A stretch of DNA of 64,000 nucleotides from Streptomyces cylindrosporus (GCF_022698165.1 NZ_JALDAY010000005.1:62001-126000); one strand, 5' to 3'; positions 51,094 through 59,652 are shown, counted from the first letter of the stretch. The notes: generated by a model from the letters alone, not told the origin. Numbers and translations: made by a program.

Positions 51094-52638
51094 ATGGCGA
51101 CGACGAGGGAAGTCAGCGGCCTGCTGTGGCGCCGCCCGAAGGCCCCCGAGATCACCACCCCACCGACGGGCACGGTCCTGCCGGACCACGCCCGCACGGG
51201 CGCCCCCGACGTCCCGGTGACCTCGGTGACCCCGGCGCTGCCGCCGGGCTGGGTACCGGCGGACGCGCCGCAGCCGCTGCCGGGGGTACCGAGGCAGGGA
51301 ACGCGGGCGCAGCGGCCGCCGGAGCCGGCGGCGCCCGCCCCGGAGACACCCCCGGACGAACAACTCCCCGTACCCAAACAGCCCAAGAGACGGCGGTCCC
51401 CCAAACCCCCCGCCATCCCCCTCCAGATCAACGCCCTCCAGGCCATGTGCCGCCAGGTCTTCGCCTTCCGCCTGGCGATGATCGCGCTCGCGGCCCCCGC
51501 CGCCCTCCTCAACGCCGCCCCCGGCGTACCCACCCGCCTGGTCGGCGCCGCCGTGGTCGTCACGTTCATGGGCTCGTACGTCCTCTACCGGGACTGGGAA
51601 CGCTTCGGCCCCCTCCTCCTGCGCCACCCCACCCTCCTGGCGGCGGACACGCTCTTCGGCTCGTTGCTCCTCATCTCGGCGGGCCCCGACACCACCCTCG
51701 CCTACGTCAGCGTCTGCACCCCCCTCCTCGCCGGCATCGTCTACAGCTGGCGCGGCGCGGCCTGCTTCGCGTCCCTCCAGTCCCTGATCCTCCTCCTGGT
51801 CTACGCGACCAGGCACGACCTGCACGGAAACCTCGCCGAGTCGCTCCTCCTCCCCGGCCTCTGCGTGATCGCGGGCGCCGTCGGCTCATCCCTGCGCGGC
51901 CTCATGCTGCGCTTCGGCACCGCGACCCAGGCTCTCACCCAGGTACAGGCCCGGCTGGCGGTCACCGAGGCGGTCAGTGCCGAACGCGCCCGCCTGGCCC
52001 GCGAGATGCACGACTCGGTGGCCAAGACCCTGCACGGAGTGGCCCTGGCCGCGGACGGCCTCGCGACCTCGGCCGCCGCCGACGACATCGACGCACCCCT
52101 GATCAAACAACAAGCCGAACTGGTGTCCCGATCGGCCCGCCGGGCCGCCGCCGAGTCCCGCGAACTCCTCACCGACCTGCGCCGCGAACACGACCCCGAC
52201 CACGGCACGGACGTACTGGCCGAACTGGCCGCTCGTACAGGGGACTTCAGCGCCCGAACCGGACTGCCCGCCACCTACCACGCCCCCGCCGGGCAGGCCG
52301 TACCGCAGCTCCCCCCGGCCGTGGCCCGCCAACTCCTCACCATCGCCGCCGAAGCCCTGGAGAACGCCCACCGCCACGCGGAAGCGACCCACGTCGAGGT
52401 GACCGCGGCGGTCCGGAACAGCCTCCTGACGATCACCGTCCATGACGACGGCCACGGCCTGCCCCCCGGCACGACCCTCGAACAACTGCGCCGCGCGGGC
52501 CACTTCGGCCTGGTCGGCATGGTCGAGCGCGCGGCCTCGGTGGGCGCCCGCATCCGCATCGGCCGCGGCACCCACCCCCGCGGCACGGAGGTCCACCTGG
52601 AACTGCCGCTGGCGGCTCTGCGGACGGACCCGGCATGA
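51094..52638 (+). CDS. NarL-type sensor histidine kinase in the Tad operon
   Basis: 514 aa. A Pro-rich cytoplasmic N-terminus (about 110 residues) leads into about five membrane helices (130-270) without a large outer sensor domain. The HisKA_3 dimerisation helix has the phospho-acceptor His in RLAREMHDSVAKTLHGVA; the ATPase has an N box (NAHRHAEATHVE), DDGHGLPPGT and GHFGLVGMVERA. Overlaps the response regulator by ATGA. Probably senses an envelope or membrane signal and controls the pilus genes. Confidence 0.88.
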   Translation: MATTREVSGLLWRRPKAPEITTPPTGTVLPDHARTGAPDVPVTSVTPALPPGWVPADAPQPLPGVPRQGTRAQRPPEPAAPAPETPPDEQLPVPKQPKRRRSPKPPAIPLQINALQAMCRQVFAFRLAMIALAAPAALLNAAPGVPTRLVGAAVVVTFMGSYVLYRDWERFGPLLLRHPTLLAADTLFGSLLLISAGPDTTLAYVSVCTPLLAGIVYSWRGAACFASLQSLILLLVYATRHDLHGNLAESLLLPGLCVIAGAVGSSLRGLMLRFGTATQALTQVQARLAVTEAVSAERARLAREMHDSVAKTLHGVALAADGLATSAAADDIDAPLIKQQAELVSRSARRAAAESRELLTDLRREHDPDHGTDVLAELAARTGDFSARTGLPATYHAPAGQAVPQLPPAVARQLLTIAAEALENAHRHAEATHVEVTAAVRNSLLTITVHDDGHGLPPGTTLEQLRRAGHFGLVGMVERAASVGARIRIGRGTHPRGTEVHLELPLAALRTDPA

Positions 52639-53549
52639 GTACGACGACGTCACCGCACACGACACCCAACTCCCCCCACGCCGACGAGAGGAGGCCGCCG
52701 ATGCCGGACCCGACCGGTCCCCGTCCCGGCTCCCCGCAGCCACCCCCACCGAGCCCCTTCGAGGACTTCCCGCCGCCCGCCCCGACGACCCCCCTCCGCG
52801 TGGTGGTGGCCGACGACAACCCGGTGGTCCGCGCAGGCCTCACGGCCCTGCTCTCCGGCCGAGCGGACATAACGGTGGTGGCGCAGGCGACCGACGGCCG
52901 AGAGGCCTACGAGGCAACGAACCAACACCACCCCGACGTCGTCCTACTGGACGTCCGCATGCCGGGCGTCGACGGCATCTCCGCCCTGCCCTACCTGGTG
53001 CCGCTCGCGCCGGTCGTGATGCTCACGTACAGCGGGGAGTCGGAGATCGTCCAGGAGGCGTTGCGCCGTGGAGCCGGCGGCTACCTGGTCCACGGCGAGT
53101 TCACGGCGGACCAACTGGTAGCGGCGGTACGGGACATCAGGGAGGGCCGGGCACACTTCACGCCGACGGCGGCGGGCGCCCTGCTGACCCAGCTGCGGGA
53201 GACGCCCGCGGGCACGGGAACGGCGTTGCCCGAGGGCCTGGGAAGTGCAACTGCACACAAGAATGACCCCTCAACTCCCCGCTCAAAAGGCATTTTCGCG
53301 AAAGGGCTTTCGCGATTGCAATCAGATGTGGGACAGTCGTGGAGACTCAGTACGAGGGAGGCGGAGATCATGGACCTCATCGCGTCCGGCATGAACAACC
53401 AGCAGATCGCCGCCACCTGCTTCATCAGCGAGAAGACGGTCAAGAACCACATCAACCGCATCTTCGCCAAGCTCCACAGCAAGAGCCGCTCCGAGGCGAC
53501 GGCCAAATGGCTCGGCACCGCGCCGCGCCCGGACCGAGGGCTGGGGTGA
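52635..53549 (+). CDS. NarL/LuxR-type response regulator
   Basis: 304 aa. A Pro-rich N-terminal extension of about 50 residues precedes the receiver (VVVADDNPVVRAGL; phospho-Asp in VVLLDVRMPGVDG) and a LuxR helix-turn-helix (LSTREAEIMDLIASGMNNQQ, SEKTVKNHINRIFAKLHS). A linker of about 50 residues between them is longer than usual and Ser/Lys-rich. It is the cognate partner of the overlapping kinase. The pilin gene follows behind a perfect palindrome. Confidence 0.88.
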   Translation: MSTTTSPHTTPNSPHADERRPPMPDPTGPRPGSPQPPPPSPFEDFPPPAPTTPLRVVVADDNPVVRAGLTALLSGRADITVVAQATDGREAYEATNQHHPDVVLLDVRMPGVDGISALPYLVPLAPVVMLTYSGESEIVQEALRRGAGGYLVHGEFTADQLVAAVRDIREGRAHFTPTAAGALLTQLRETPAGTGTALPEGLGSATAHKNDPSTPRSKGIFAKGLSRLQSDVGQSWRLSTREAEIMDLIASGMNNQQIAATCFISEKTVKNHINRIFAKLHSKSRSEATAKWLGTAPRPDRGLG

Positions 53550-53654
53550 GCCGCGGTGAGGGGGCGGGAGCAGGGGCGGCAGCGGGGCCGGGAGCGGGGC
53601 AGGGCCTCGAATTGGGCCCGGATTTGGGCCCAGGGGCCCTCGGGGAGCCGGGGT

Positions 53655-53674
53655 GTGGCACCGTACGGTGCCAC
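53655..53674. promoter_or_regulatory. perfect 20-bp palindrome upstream of the pilin gene
   Basis: GTGGCACCGTACGGTGCCAC is a perfect self-complementary 20-mer ending 29 bases before the pilin ATG. Two TTGGGCCC repeats (53612-53619, 53624-53631) lie just before it. It may be the response regulator's operator, or a structure separating pilin expression from the upstream operon. Confidence 0.6.
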
Positions 53675-53703
53675 GGTCGGAAGCGAACCCGGAGGGAAGC
53701 GCC

Positions 53704-53934
53704 ATGAGCGACCTGATGCTGAAGAAGGCCGTCGCGGCCAAGGTGCGCGTGAACGGCTGGAAGAACACGACGACCGAGGCGATGCGCAGGCGCGCGGGCG
53801 ACAAGGGGCAGACGGCGGTCGAGTACCTGGGGATCATCGCGGTGGTTGTGGCGATCGTGCTGGCCATCACCGGCACGGACATCGGACAGACGATCCTCGA
53901 CAAGATCAAGGCGAAGATCGCCGAGATCACCTGA
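53704..53934 (+). CDS. flp: Flp-type major pilin
   Basis: 76 aa with GGAGG upstream. A basic leader of about 35 residues ends at the prepilin motif KGQTAVEYLGIIAVVVAIVL, where cleavage before QTAVEY is expected, leaving a short mature pilin with a helical tail. It is the likely structural subunit for the Tad machine encoded upstream. The leader is long for a Flp pilin. Confidence 0.88.
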   Translation: MSDLMLKKAVAAKVRVNGWKNTTTEAMRRRAGDKGQTAVEYLGIIAVVVAIVLAITGTDIGQTILDKIKAKIAEIT

Positions 53935-54512
53935 GGCCGTCGCGCAGGTTCAGTGACGCAGGGCAGGCCTTCCCCATCTACATCACGGTGGTGGCGGGCC
54001 TGCTCTTCCTTGCGTTCGCCTACTTCGCGGTCGGCCAGGCCGCGGTCAACCGGAACGGTGCCCAGACGGCCGCCGACGCGGCAGCGCTGGCAGCGGCCCA
54101 GAAGACCCGGGACCAACTCGCGGGTGACTGGGTCGACGACGTACTCGACCCGACCAAGTGGCAGGACATCTTCGATGGAATCGGAGCGGTCGACGGCTGC
54201 GACCGCGCCGGTCAGCTCGCCACGCAGAACGACGCGACGCTGGATTCCTGCAATCCGGGCAATCTGCGCTACGACGTCGAGGTCACGACCAACAAGACCG
54301 TCGGTGACTCGATCGTCCCCGGCACGGAGAACGCCAAGTCGGATGCGTCTGCCACCGCCGTGATCGAACCGCTCTGTACGTTCGACCTTGCCGGTGCGGG
54401 CACCAGGCTCCCCGAACTCACCTGCAAGGACAAGAACTGGGACCTGAATCCGGATGACCTCACCGATCTCCCGGAACCGCAGGACCTCTTCGACGTCCAT
54501 CTGGCCGACTGA
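53931..54512 (+). CDS. TadG-like pilus protein, apparently CTG start
   Basis: About 193 aa. The family segment AGQAFPIYITVVAGLLFLAF and NRNGAQTAADAAALAAAQKT marks a TadE/TadG-type minor pilin with an outer Cys-containing domain. No ATG, GTG or TTG exists in this frame between the pilin start and the conserved segment; the only sensible initiator is the CTG at 53931, overlapping the pilin stop as CTGA, so translation may be coupled. A frame error in the sequence is the alternative. Confidence 0.7.
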   Translation: MRPSRRFSDAGQAFPIYITVVAGLLFLAFAYFAVGQAAVNRNGAQTAADAAALAAAQKTRDQLAGDWVDDVLDPTKWQDIFDGIGAVDGCDRAGQLATQNDATLDSCNPGNLRYDVEVTTNKTVGDSIVPGTENAKSDASATAVIEPLCTFDLAGAGTRLPELTCKDKNWDLNPDDLTDLPEPQDLFDVHLAD

Positions 54513-54546
54513 CAAGCGAACGACGAGTGGAGAAGGAAACAGAGAG

Positions 54547-55128
54547 ATGAGCATTCGGTTCACTGCGAAGGCCCGCAGGGGGATGGTCGTGCTGACCGTT
54601 GCGGCTGGTCTGGCCCTCGGGGTGACCGGCTGCGGCTCGGGCGGTGGCGACGACAAGAAGCCTGAAACGTCGGCCTCCGCGACCAAGGACGGCGGATCCA
54701 ACCCGAGTACGCAGGAGGGGCAGTCGGACGAACCGCTCGCCGAACTCAAGGGCCCCCAGAGCCTCCTTCTCCAGATCACCTCCGCCAAGCGCGACTCCGG
54801 CGGTTTCGTCACTGTGAACGGGACCATAAAGAACGACGGTGCCGGCACCGCCGTCATCCCCTCCAACCTGAGCGGCAACGAGACGGAGATCATCAAGAAC
54901 GGAAGCTCGCTCGGCGGCGCCACACTCGTGGACTCCAAGGGGAAGAAGCGCTACTACGTTCTGCGCGACACGGACGGCCGCCCCCTCACCACAACCGGGC
55001 TGCCCGCCCTGAAGTCCGGTGAGTCCATCCCGGTGTTCATGCAGTTCCCCTCGCCGCCGACGAGCACCACGGAGGTCGACTTCCAGCTGCCGGGCTTCGC
55101 CACCGCCACCATCCAGATCTCCGGGTGA
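54547..55128 (+). CDS. putative lipoprotein of the Tad locus
   Basis: 193 aa. Lipoprotein signal with lipobox GVTGC near residue 29, a Ser/Thr/Asp linker to about residue 60, then an all-beta domain (LLLQITSAKRDSGGFVTVNG to TEVDFQLPGF) that resembles DUF4352-like Ig folds. It should be anchored on the outer face of the membrane. It overlaps the OmpA-like region, so both are probably co-expressed with the pilins. Confidence 0.75.
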   Translation: MSIRFTAKARRGMVVLTVAAGLALGVTGCGSGGGDDKKPETSASATKDGGSNPSTQEGQSDEPLAELKGPQSLLLQITSAKRDSGGFVTVNGTIKNDGAGTAVIPSNLSGNETEIIKNGSSLGGATLVDSKGKKRYYVLRDTDGRPLTTTGLPALKSGESIPVFMQFPSPPTSTTEVDFQLPGFATATIQISG

Positions 55129-55136
55129 GGCCCACC

Positions 55137-55766
55137 GTGACCACTCCACGCCTCTCCCTGGCCATCCCAGCCGCCGCGCTCCTGATCGCCACGAACCTGG
55201 TCGGCGCCACGACAGCCAATGCCGACGAAACCCCCACCCCCCTCCCCCCAGACACCGAGGCCTCCGCCTCAGCCCCGGTCAAGGTCGACCCGAACGACCC
55301 CGACCTCAAGCTCCCGGAGGGCGCCACGCTCGCCGACCCCAAGGTGCTGGACATCAAGTCGGTCGTCGAGGACCAGTCCGGTGACGAACGCCGAGAGGAC
55401 ACCAACACGAGCGTCACCTTCGCACTCCAGGCGGAGGTCCTCTTCAGCAAGGACAGCGCAAAGCTGAGCGCCGAGGCCAAGGCCCGTATCGCCACGATCG
55501 CCGAGGAGATCAAGAAACAGAACGCGACCCAGGTCCGAGTCTTCGGCTTCACAGACAACCTCGGCTCCTCGGCCCACGGCGACGTCCTCTCCAAGCAACG
55601 CGCCGACGCCGTACAGGGCGTACTGGACCAGGACCTGAACGACCCCAACATCACCTTCGAGGTCCGCGGCTACGGCGAGCAGTACCCCATCGCCGACAAC
55701 TCCACGGAGGCGGGGCGCAAGAAGAACCGCCGGGTGGAGGTCACCTTCCCACGGACAGAGAGCTGA
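55137..55766 (+). CDS. secreted OmpA/MotB-type peptidoglycan-binding protein
   Basis: 209 aa from GTG 55137 (GGTGAGG 6 bases upstream); GTG 55125 is in frame. Signal peptide ends near TTANA. The last 115 residues form an OmpA C-terminal domain (FALQAEVLFSKDSAKLSAEA, VFGFTDNLGSSAHGD, LSKQRADAVQGVL, GRKKNRRVEVTF) that binds peptidoglycan. It may hold the pilus or its channel in the wall. Confidence 0.85.
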   Translation: MTTPRLSLAIPAAALLIATNLVGATTANADETPTPLPPDTEASASAPVKVDPNDPDLKLPEGATLADPKVLDIKSVVEDQSGDERREDTNTSVTFALQAEVLFSKDSAKLSAEAKARIATIAEEIKKQNATQVRVFGFTDNLGSSAHGDVLSKQRADAVQGVLDQDLNDPNITFEVRGYGEQYPIADNSTEAGRKKNRRVEVTFPRTES

Positions 55767-55801
55767 CCAAAGGCCCTGGCTGGCTACGACGGGACCTGTC
55801 C

Positions 55802-56677
55802 ATGACATACAACTTCCTCACCGTGCAGCCGCTGGGCCTCGGTACCGTCACGGCGGCACTCGCCCAGTGCCTGTCTGTTCATGCACACGAGGTAGACGTC
55901 GCCGACGAGACCACCGACCAGGACCTGCGCAATTGGCATGCCTTGGTGCTGTGCGAGACAGCGAGGGTTCGGGGCGACGTTGCCACGTCGTTGGACATCT
56001 ACGTCCAGGATTCCGTACGACCACAGCCCGCCGAGCGCGAGTTGGCGTCCGCCTTCGCCCGGGCGGCGCGCACCGTGGTCCTCTTTCCCACCGAGGAGGT
56101 GCGGCCGAGTGCCTACTGGCTCGCCGCCGAAGACGGGCTCGTCACACGAACTCGCCTGTACGAATCCGACGACGAGGAACCGCGCTACACGATCGACAGG
56201 GTCGAGGCTCCCGTCAGCGGGCTTCCGCACGTCACCGTTGCCCGCATCCCCGAAGTCGTCCGGGAGCTGAAGGTCGCAACTCCACTCGCTGACGCCTTCG
56301 CCGCGCACATGCACCGCCTGCACCCGGAAGAGGCAAGCACCCCGGGTACCGCGATCTGGAGGGCAAGGAGCTACCTGGGCGCCTGGGAGAAACTCGTCCG
56401 GCAACTCGAAGGCTCTTGGGCACCCTCCGACTGGTATCCGCTGGACCTCTACCGCGAACGCCTGGAAGCCCGCGACCAACTGGAGCGTGGGCGCGCCCAA
56501 CTGCCGTATCACCACACTGTCTTGCTCCAGAACGCACTCAAGCCCCTGGACTCCCTGTTCGCCGAGCTGACCATCGAGGACGCCGGCTCGCTTCGCAAGG
56601 ACCTGGCAGGGCCCGAGGACACCGACTCGCCACACGGATGGTGGTGGAACCGCCGTCCGGACCCTCTGCCCTGGTGA
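55802..56677 (+). CDS. hypothetical protein, unrecognised family
   Basis: 291 aa. Soluble, mixed alpha/beta, with no signal or membrane helix and no motif I can name. The N-terminal half (GTVTAALAQCLSVHAHEVDV, VVLFPTEEVRPSAYWLAAED) looks like a Rossmann-like or regulatory domain, and the C-terminal half is helical. Codon use is less GC-biased than in the Tad genes, and it opens the accessory region that leads to the toxin genes. Confidence 0.6.
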   Translation: MTYNFLTVQPLGLGTVTAALAQCLSVHAHEVDVADETTDQDLRNWHALVLCETARVRGDVATSLDIYVQDSVRPQPAERELASAFARAARTVVLFPTEEVRPSAYWLAAEDGLVTRTRLYESDDEEPRYTIDRVEAPVSGLPHVTVARIPEVVRELKVATPLADAFAAHMHRLHPEEASTPGTAIWRARSYLGAWEKLVRQLEGSWAPSDWYPLDLYRERLEARDQLERGRAQLPYHHTVLLQNALKPLDSLFAELTIEDAGSLRKDLAGPEDTDSPHGWWWNRRPDPLPW

Positions 56678-57080
56678 AAGCACGGAGGCGGAGGGGCGCA
56701 GACGATGAGACGCCGTGTAATTGCAGTTCATCGGCTGCTTGCGCGCGCACGGGCCACGTCCGGCGTAGTTGTGCATGACGATCACTGAGACCGAAGTTGA
56801 CCACGAGCTCAGGCTCCGGTCTCTTGGTCCAGCCAGCGCTTCACGTCATGCTTCCGCAGAACCATCGCTCGTTGAACTCCTGTGCTGCATCTGGACGGAT
56901 GAAGCTGGAACCTCCGGCGGTCCTCTTCTGCGCCCGCGGCCGGGCTCGCAACCCGTGAGGCAACTCACCATGCTCGTATGGATCTTTGCCGTGGCTTTGC
57001 GTGACTCGCAGTCGTGAACCAACAATCGGCGGCTAAGGTCGAATGCCCGTGCGGTCGACGGAGGGGGAGGACGCCAAGTC
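56678..57080. other. 403-bp intergenic stretch, no supported gene
   Basis: Less GC-rich than the flanks and containing only short frames without ribosome binding sites. On the minus strand a short frame ending KHDVKRWLDQETGA could be a relic. The promoter of the WXG100/toxin operon and its GGGGGAGG ribosome binding site lie at the right edge. Confidence 0.5.
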
Positions 57081-57419
57081 ATGGGCGGCAAGGACGAGAT
57101 ACTCGACATCAAGGTCGACGACATCAAGACGGCGGCGCCCACCTTCCACCGCGAAAGCGTTGCCCTCGCACACGCCCTGACCCGGCTGCAGCAGAACCTG
57201 GCCGCGGCGGACGCCCCGTGGGGCGACGACGAGCAGGGCCGGAAGTTCCACACCGCCTACGCCCCGCACGTCACGCGGATCGAACACTCCGCGCAGATCC
57301 TCGTCGAGGGTCTCGCCAGCATCCACGCGGGCTTGGTCGACATGGCCGACAAGCACATCGACAACGAAGCCCTCGTTAAGGGCATGTTCGGCCACGACAC
57401 CACCGGTGACGGCACGTGA
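57081..57419 (+). CDS. WXG100-superfamily small helical protein
   Basis: 112 aa; ATG with GGGGGAGG 8 bases upstream. Two long helices separated by a PWGDDEQGRKF turn, in the place of the WXG motif (APWGDD), suggest an ESX/WXG100-like hairpin that dimerises as a type VII secretion partner. It overlaps the toxin gene by GTGA, so it is probably the toxin's co-secreted chaperone or targeting partner. Confidence 0.75.
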   Translation: MGGKDEILDIKVDDIKTAAPTFHRESVALAHALTRLQQNLAAADAPWGDDEQGRKFHTAYAPHVTRIEHSAQILVEGLASIHAGLVDMADKHIDNEALVKGMFGHDTTGDGT

Positions 57420-58684
57420 GCGTCGCGGACAAGGCCCGGAAGGTCGTCCAGGACCTGACCGGAATGTGGTGGCCGGACGCCGACGAGGGCGAGCTGCGGG
57501 CCGCCGCGCGGGCCTGGCGGGCCTTCGCCGACGACGTCGACGACATCACCCCCGTCGCGAACCGGGCCGCCCGCGAGCTGATCGAGGACAACAAGGGCGA
57601 GTCGATCGACGCCTTCGACACCTTCTGGCGCCGTTACTACGACCACGGCCGCGGCTGGCTGAAGGATCTGGCCGACGCGGCCCGGGACATGGCCAAGGCG
57701 CTGGACGCGTACGCGGACGCGGTGCACGGCGCGAAGAAGCACCTCGAACACGAACTGGAGATCGTCGGCGCGACCCTCGTGGCGGGCACCGCACTTGCCG
57801 TCTTCACCGCCGGCCTGTCCGAAGGCGCCGCGGCGGCCGCAGCGGCCGGTGTCACCGAGCTGGCCGCCTCCCTGGGCGTGGCGGTCACCGAGGAGGTCGC
57901 CGCCATCGCCGGCACCACCCTGGCCACCGCCGCCTTCGGCGGCATCGAGTCCATCACCGTCGACCTCGCGGTCGCCCAGCCCACCGCCATGGCCCTGGGC
58001 GAGCAGACCGGCGGCATCAACCTCGACGAGGCCCGCCAGGCCGGCGTCTACGGCGCCCTGCTGGGCGGCGCCCTCGGCGGAGGCGGATCCGCGATCCGCG
58101 CCGCGGGCAGCGTGGGCGGCTGGACCGAACTGCTCGGCGGCGTCCGCATGCCGGGACTCGGCCCCGAACTGGCCATACCCGGCGGCGTGGGCACTTCCCT
58201 CGATGATCTCGGCCTGCTCATCAAGGGCGATGGCGAGCCCAGTGCCTGGCCGCGCAGCAAACGCAAGGGGGCGGTCAAACCGAAGTACCGGTCAGACCTG
58301 GCGGGAGACGAGGGACAGAAGGGCGCCCACACGATCGAACGCCATGTCGAGAAGACGGACCGCGAGCTACGGGCCAGGATGCGCGCGGACAAGAGCATCG
58401 ACGGGAGTTCGAGCTTCATCAGCGAGGAGTCGGCTCAAGACCTCACGGACCGAGCGCTGCTGGCTCGGCAACAAGACGTGAAACGCTGGATCGAGAAAAC
58501 CACGAGCAGGCAGTTGGTGATCAAGGTTGACTTTGGCAGCGAAGTCACAGGCCGCAGTATGACCAGGGAGGACTTCGTCAGAGGCGCCGACCCTCATAAC
58601 GTGCACCAGGTGCTGCTGGTTCTCCGCCGTGACGTCGACAGGCCGAGCGGTTTCCGCATCCATACTTCGTACCCTGTCGCCTGA
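57416..58684 (+). CDS. polymorphic toxin with CdiA-type RNase A C-terminal domain
   Basis: 422 aa from GTG. Residues 1-110 are a WXG100/LXG-like helical segment; about 115-240 are Ala/Gly-rich hydrophobic helices. The last 125 residues match the bacterial CdiA-CT RNase A-like toxin: KGAHTIERHVEKTDRELRAR with the two early His, DGSSSFISEESAQDLTDRAL, RQLVIKVDFGSEVTGRSM, and the ending FRIHTSYPV. Expected to degrade RNA in a competitor or target cell. There is no type VII machine in this window, so export relies on one elsewhere. The immunity gene follows 16 bases later. Confidence 0.87.
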   Translation: MSVADKARKVVQDLTGMWWPDADEGELRAAARAWRAFADDVDDITPVANRAARELIEDNKGESIDAFDTFWRRYYDHGRGWLKDLADAARDMAKALDAYADAVHGAKKHLEHELEIVGATLVAGTALAVFTAGLSEGAAAAAAAGVTELAASLGVAVTEEVAAIAGTTLATAAFGGIESITVDLAVAQPTAMALGEQTGGINLDEARQAGVYGALLGGALGGGGSAIRAAGSVGGWTELLGGVRMPGLGPELAIPGGVGTSLDDLGLLIKGDGEPSAWPRSKRKGAVKPKYRSDLAGDEGQKGAHTIERHVEKTDRELRARMRADKSIDGSSSFISEESAQDLTDRALLARQQDVKRWIEKTTSRQLVIKVDFGSEVTGRSMTREDFVRGADPHNVHQVLLVLRRDVDRPSGFRIHTSYPVA

Positions 58685-58700
58685 GAACGAGAGTCAGTTC

Positions 58701-59381
58701 ATGGACCTGCCCGACGACTACCTGCTGCGAGAAGCGCGTTTTCCCGAGCTGCGGGATCTGCTCGATTCCTACGCCTCCGCCGGCTGGACGTTCACGGACA
58801 CTCCAGAAGAGGCAGGGCCGGCCCTCCAGGCGTACGCGCGCTATGCAGTGAACGTTCCTGGGCTCCTGGATGCGGTCATCAGGGAGATCGACGATCTTCT
58901 ACGGGTTGGGCTGTTCAGCGACGAGATCTCGGATGACGTGGACGTCCTGCCGCGTATCAGCCCCCCGGCCGGACGCACCGTGGAAGAGTGCCTGGCGGTG
59001 GCCCGCAACCACCTCGACCGGGTCAGGAACGGCGGCTCCTATGAGCGCGCAGACCTTCCACAGACCGACTGGGAGTGGGGCAAACACTTCTACGAGCTGG
59101 GACAACTGCTCGGGGGCTACTTCCACCAGTACTTCAGCCAGGAGTACGGATCGCACAAAGCAGCTCTCGATGACTACCTCTCCGGTAGTTCCAGAGAAGA
59201 ACAGACGCACGCGTCCGAGGAGATTGATCGTCTCCTCTCCATGGTCGCCTCCGACAGCGAACTCAGCCGCGTGACGAAAGTCCTCGGCCTTTGGGTCTAT
59301 CCCCCGCAAGGCCTCTCGCTGCGGCACTGGCTGACCGATGTCCGGGCCACCATCATGCGACACCTCCGCAGCGGATCGTGA
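58701..59381 (+). CDS. CdiI-type immunity protein, apparently two tandem domains
   Basis: 226 aa from ATG 58701. Residues about 10-105 fit the CdiI_2-like immunity family (FPELRDLLDSYASAGWTF, DAVIREIDDLLRVG). Residues about 128-220 look like a second diverged copy: FYELGQLLGGYFHQYFSQEY, then HASEEIDRLLSMV. The two halves align by eye at the (F)xEL..LL..Y start and the EID.LL centre. It should bind and block the RNase A toxin. The double-length form is unusual. Confidence 0.78.
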   Translation: MDLPDDYLLREARFPELRDLLDSYASAGWTFTDTPEEAGPALQAYARYAVNVPGLLDAVIREIDDLLRVGLFSDEISDDVDVLPRISPPAGRTVEECLAVARNHLDRVRNGGSYERADLPQTDWEWGKHFYELGQLLGGYFHQYFSQEYGSHKAALDDYLSGSSREEQTHASEEIDRLLSMVASDSELSRVTKVLGLWVYPPQGLSLRHWLTDVRATIMRHLRSGS

Positions 59382-59445
59382 CCGGCCGGCAACTCATTGC
59401 CGCGCCCCTGTACCTGTAAGTGTTCTTTGTGCGGGCCCGCGCCCG

Positions 59446-59652
59446 TCAGTCGTCGGACTCGGCACCTTCGGACGCATTGGCAGGCTGATCCTCGCTCTCA
59501 CGCTCGATGACAAACGACCCCTTGCCGACGACCGTCCGTACGTAGCCCAGCTCTGCCAGCAGGACCAACGTCTTGCGGGCGGTCCCTCGCGCGAGCCCGA
59601 ACGCGATGCTTCCCGACGGAGCACTGGTCGCAACCGTCGACCCGGACTCCTA
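59446..59652 (-). pseudogene. GntR regulator remnant
   Basis: Minus-strand frame open from 59652 to the TGA at 59446, with no start codon. It reads APSGSIAFGLARGTARKTLV and LLAELGYVRTVVGKGSFVIE, the end of a GntR winged helix (normally LPS...GVSRGTVRKAL...G.G.FV). The N-terminus and several residues of the recognition unit are missing, so this is a decayed copy. Confidence 0.6.

Noticed and set aside
53953-54363. GTG-started frame at 53953 as the TadG-like gene
   Set aside because: It is one base out of frame with the conserved AGQAFPIYI segment and translates to Arg/Thr noise.
56769-57017. 82-codon plus-strand frame in the gap before the WXG100 gene
   Set aside because: No ribosome binding site, no recognisable fold, and the frame crosses likely promoter sequence.
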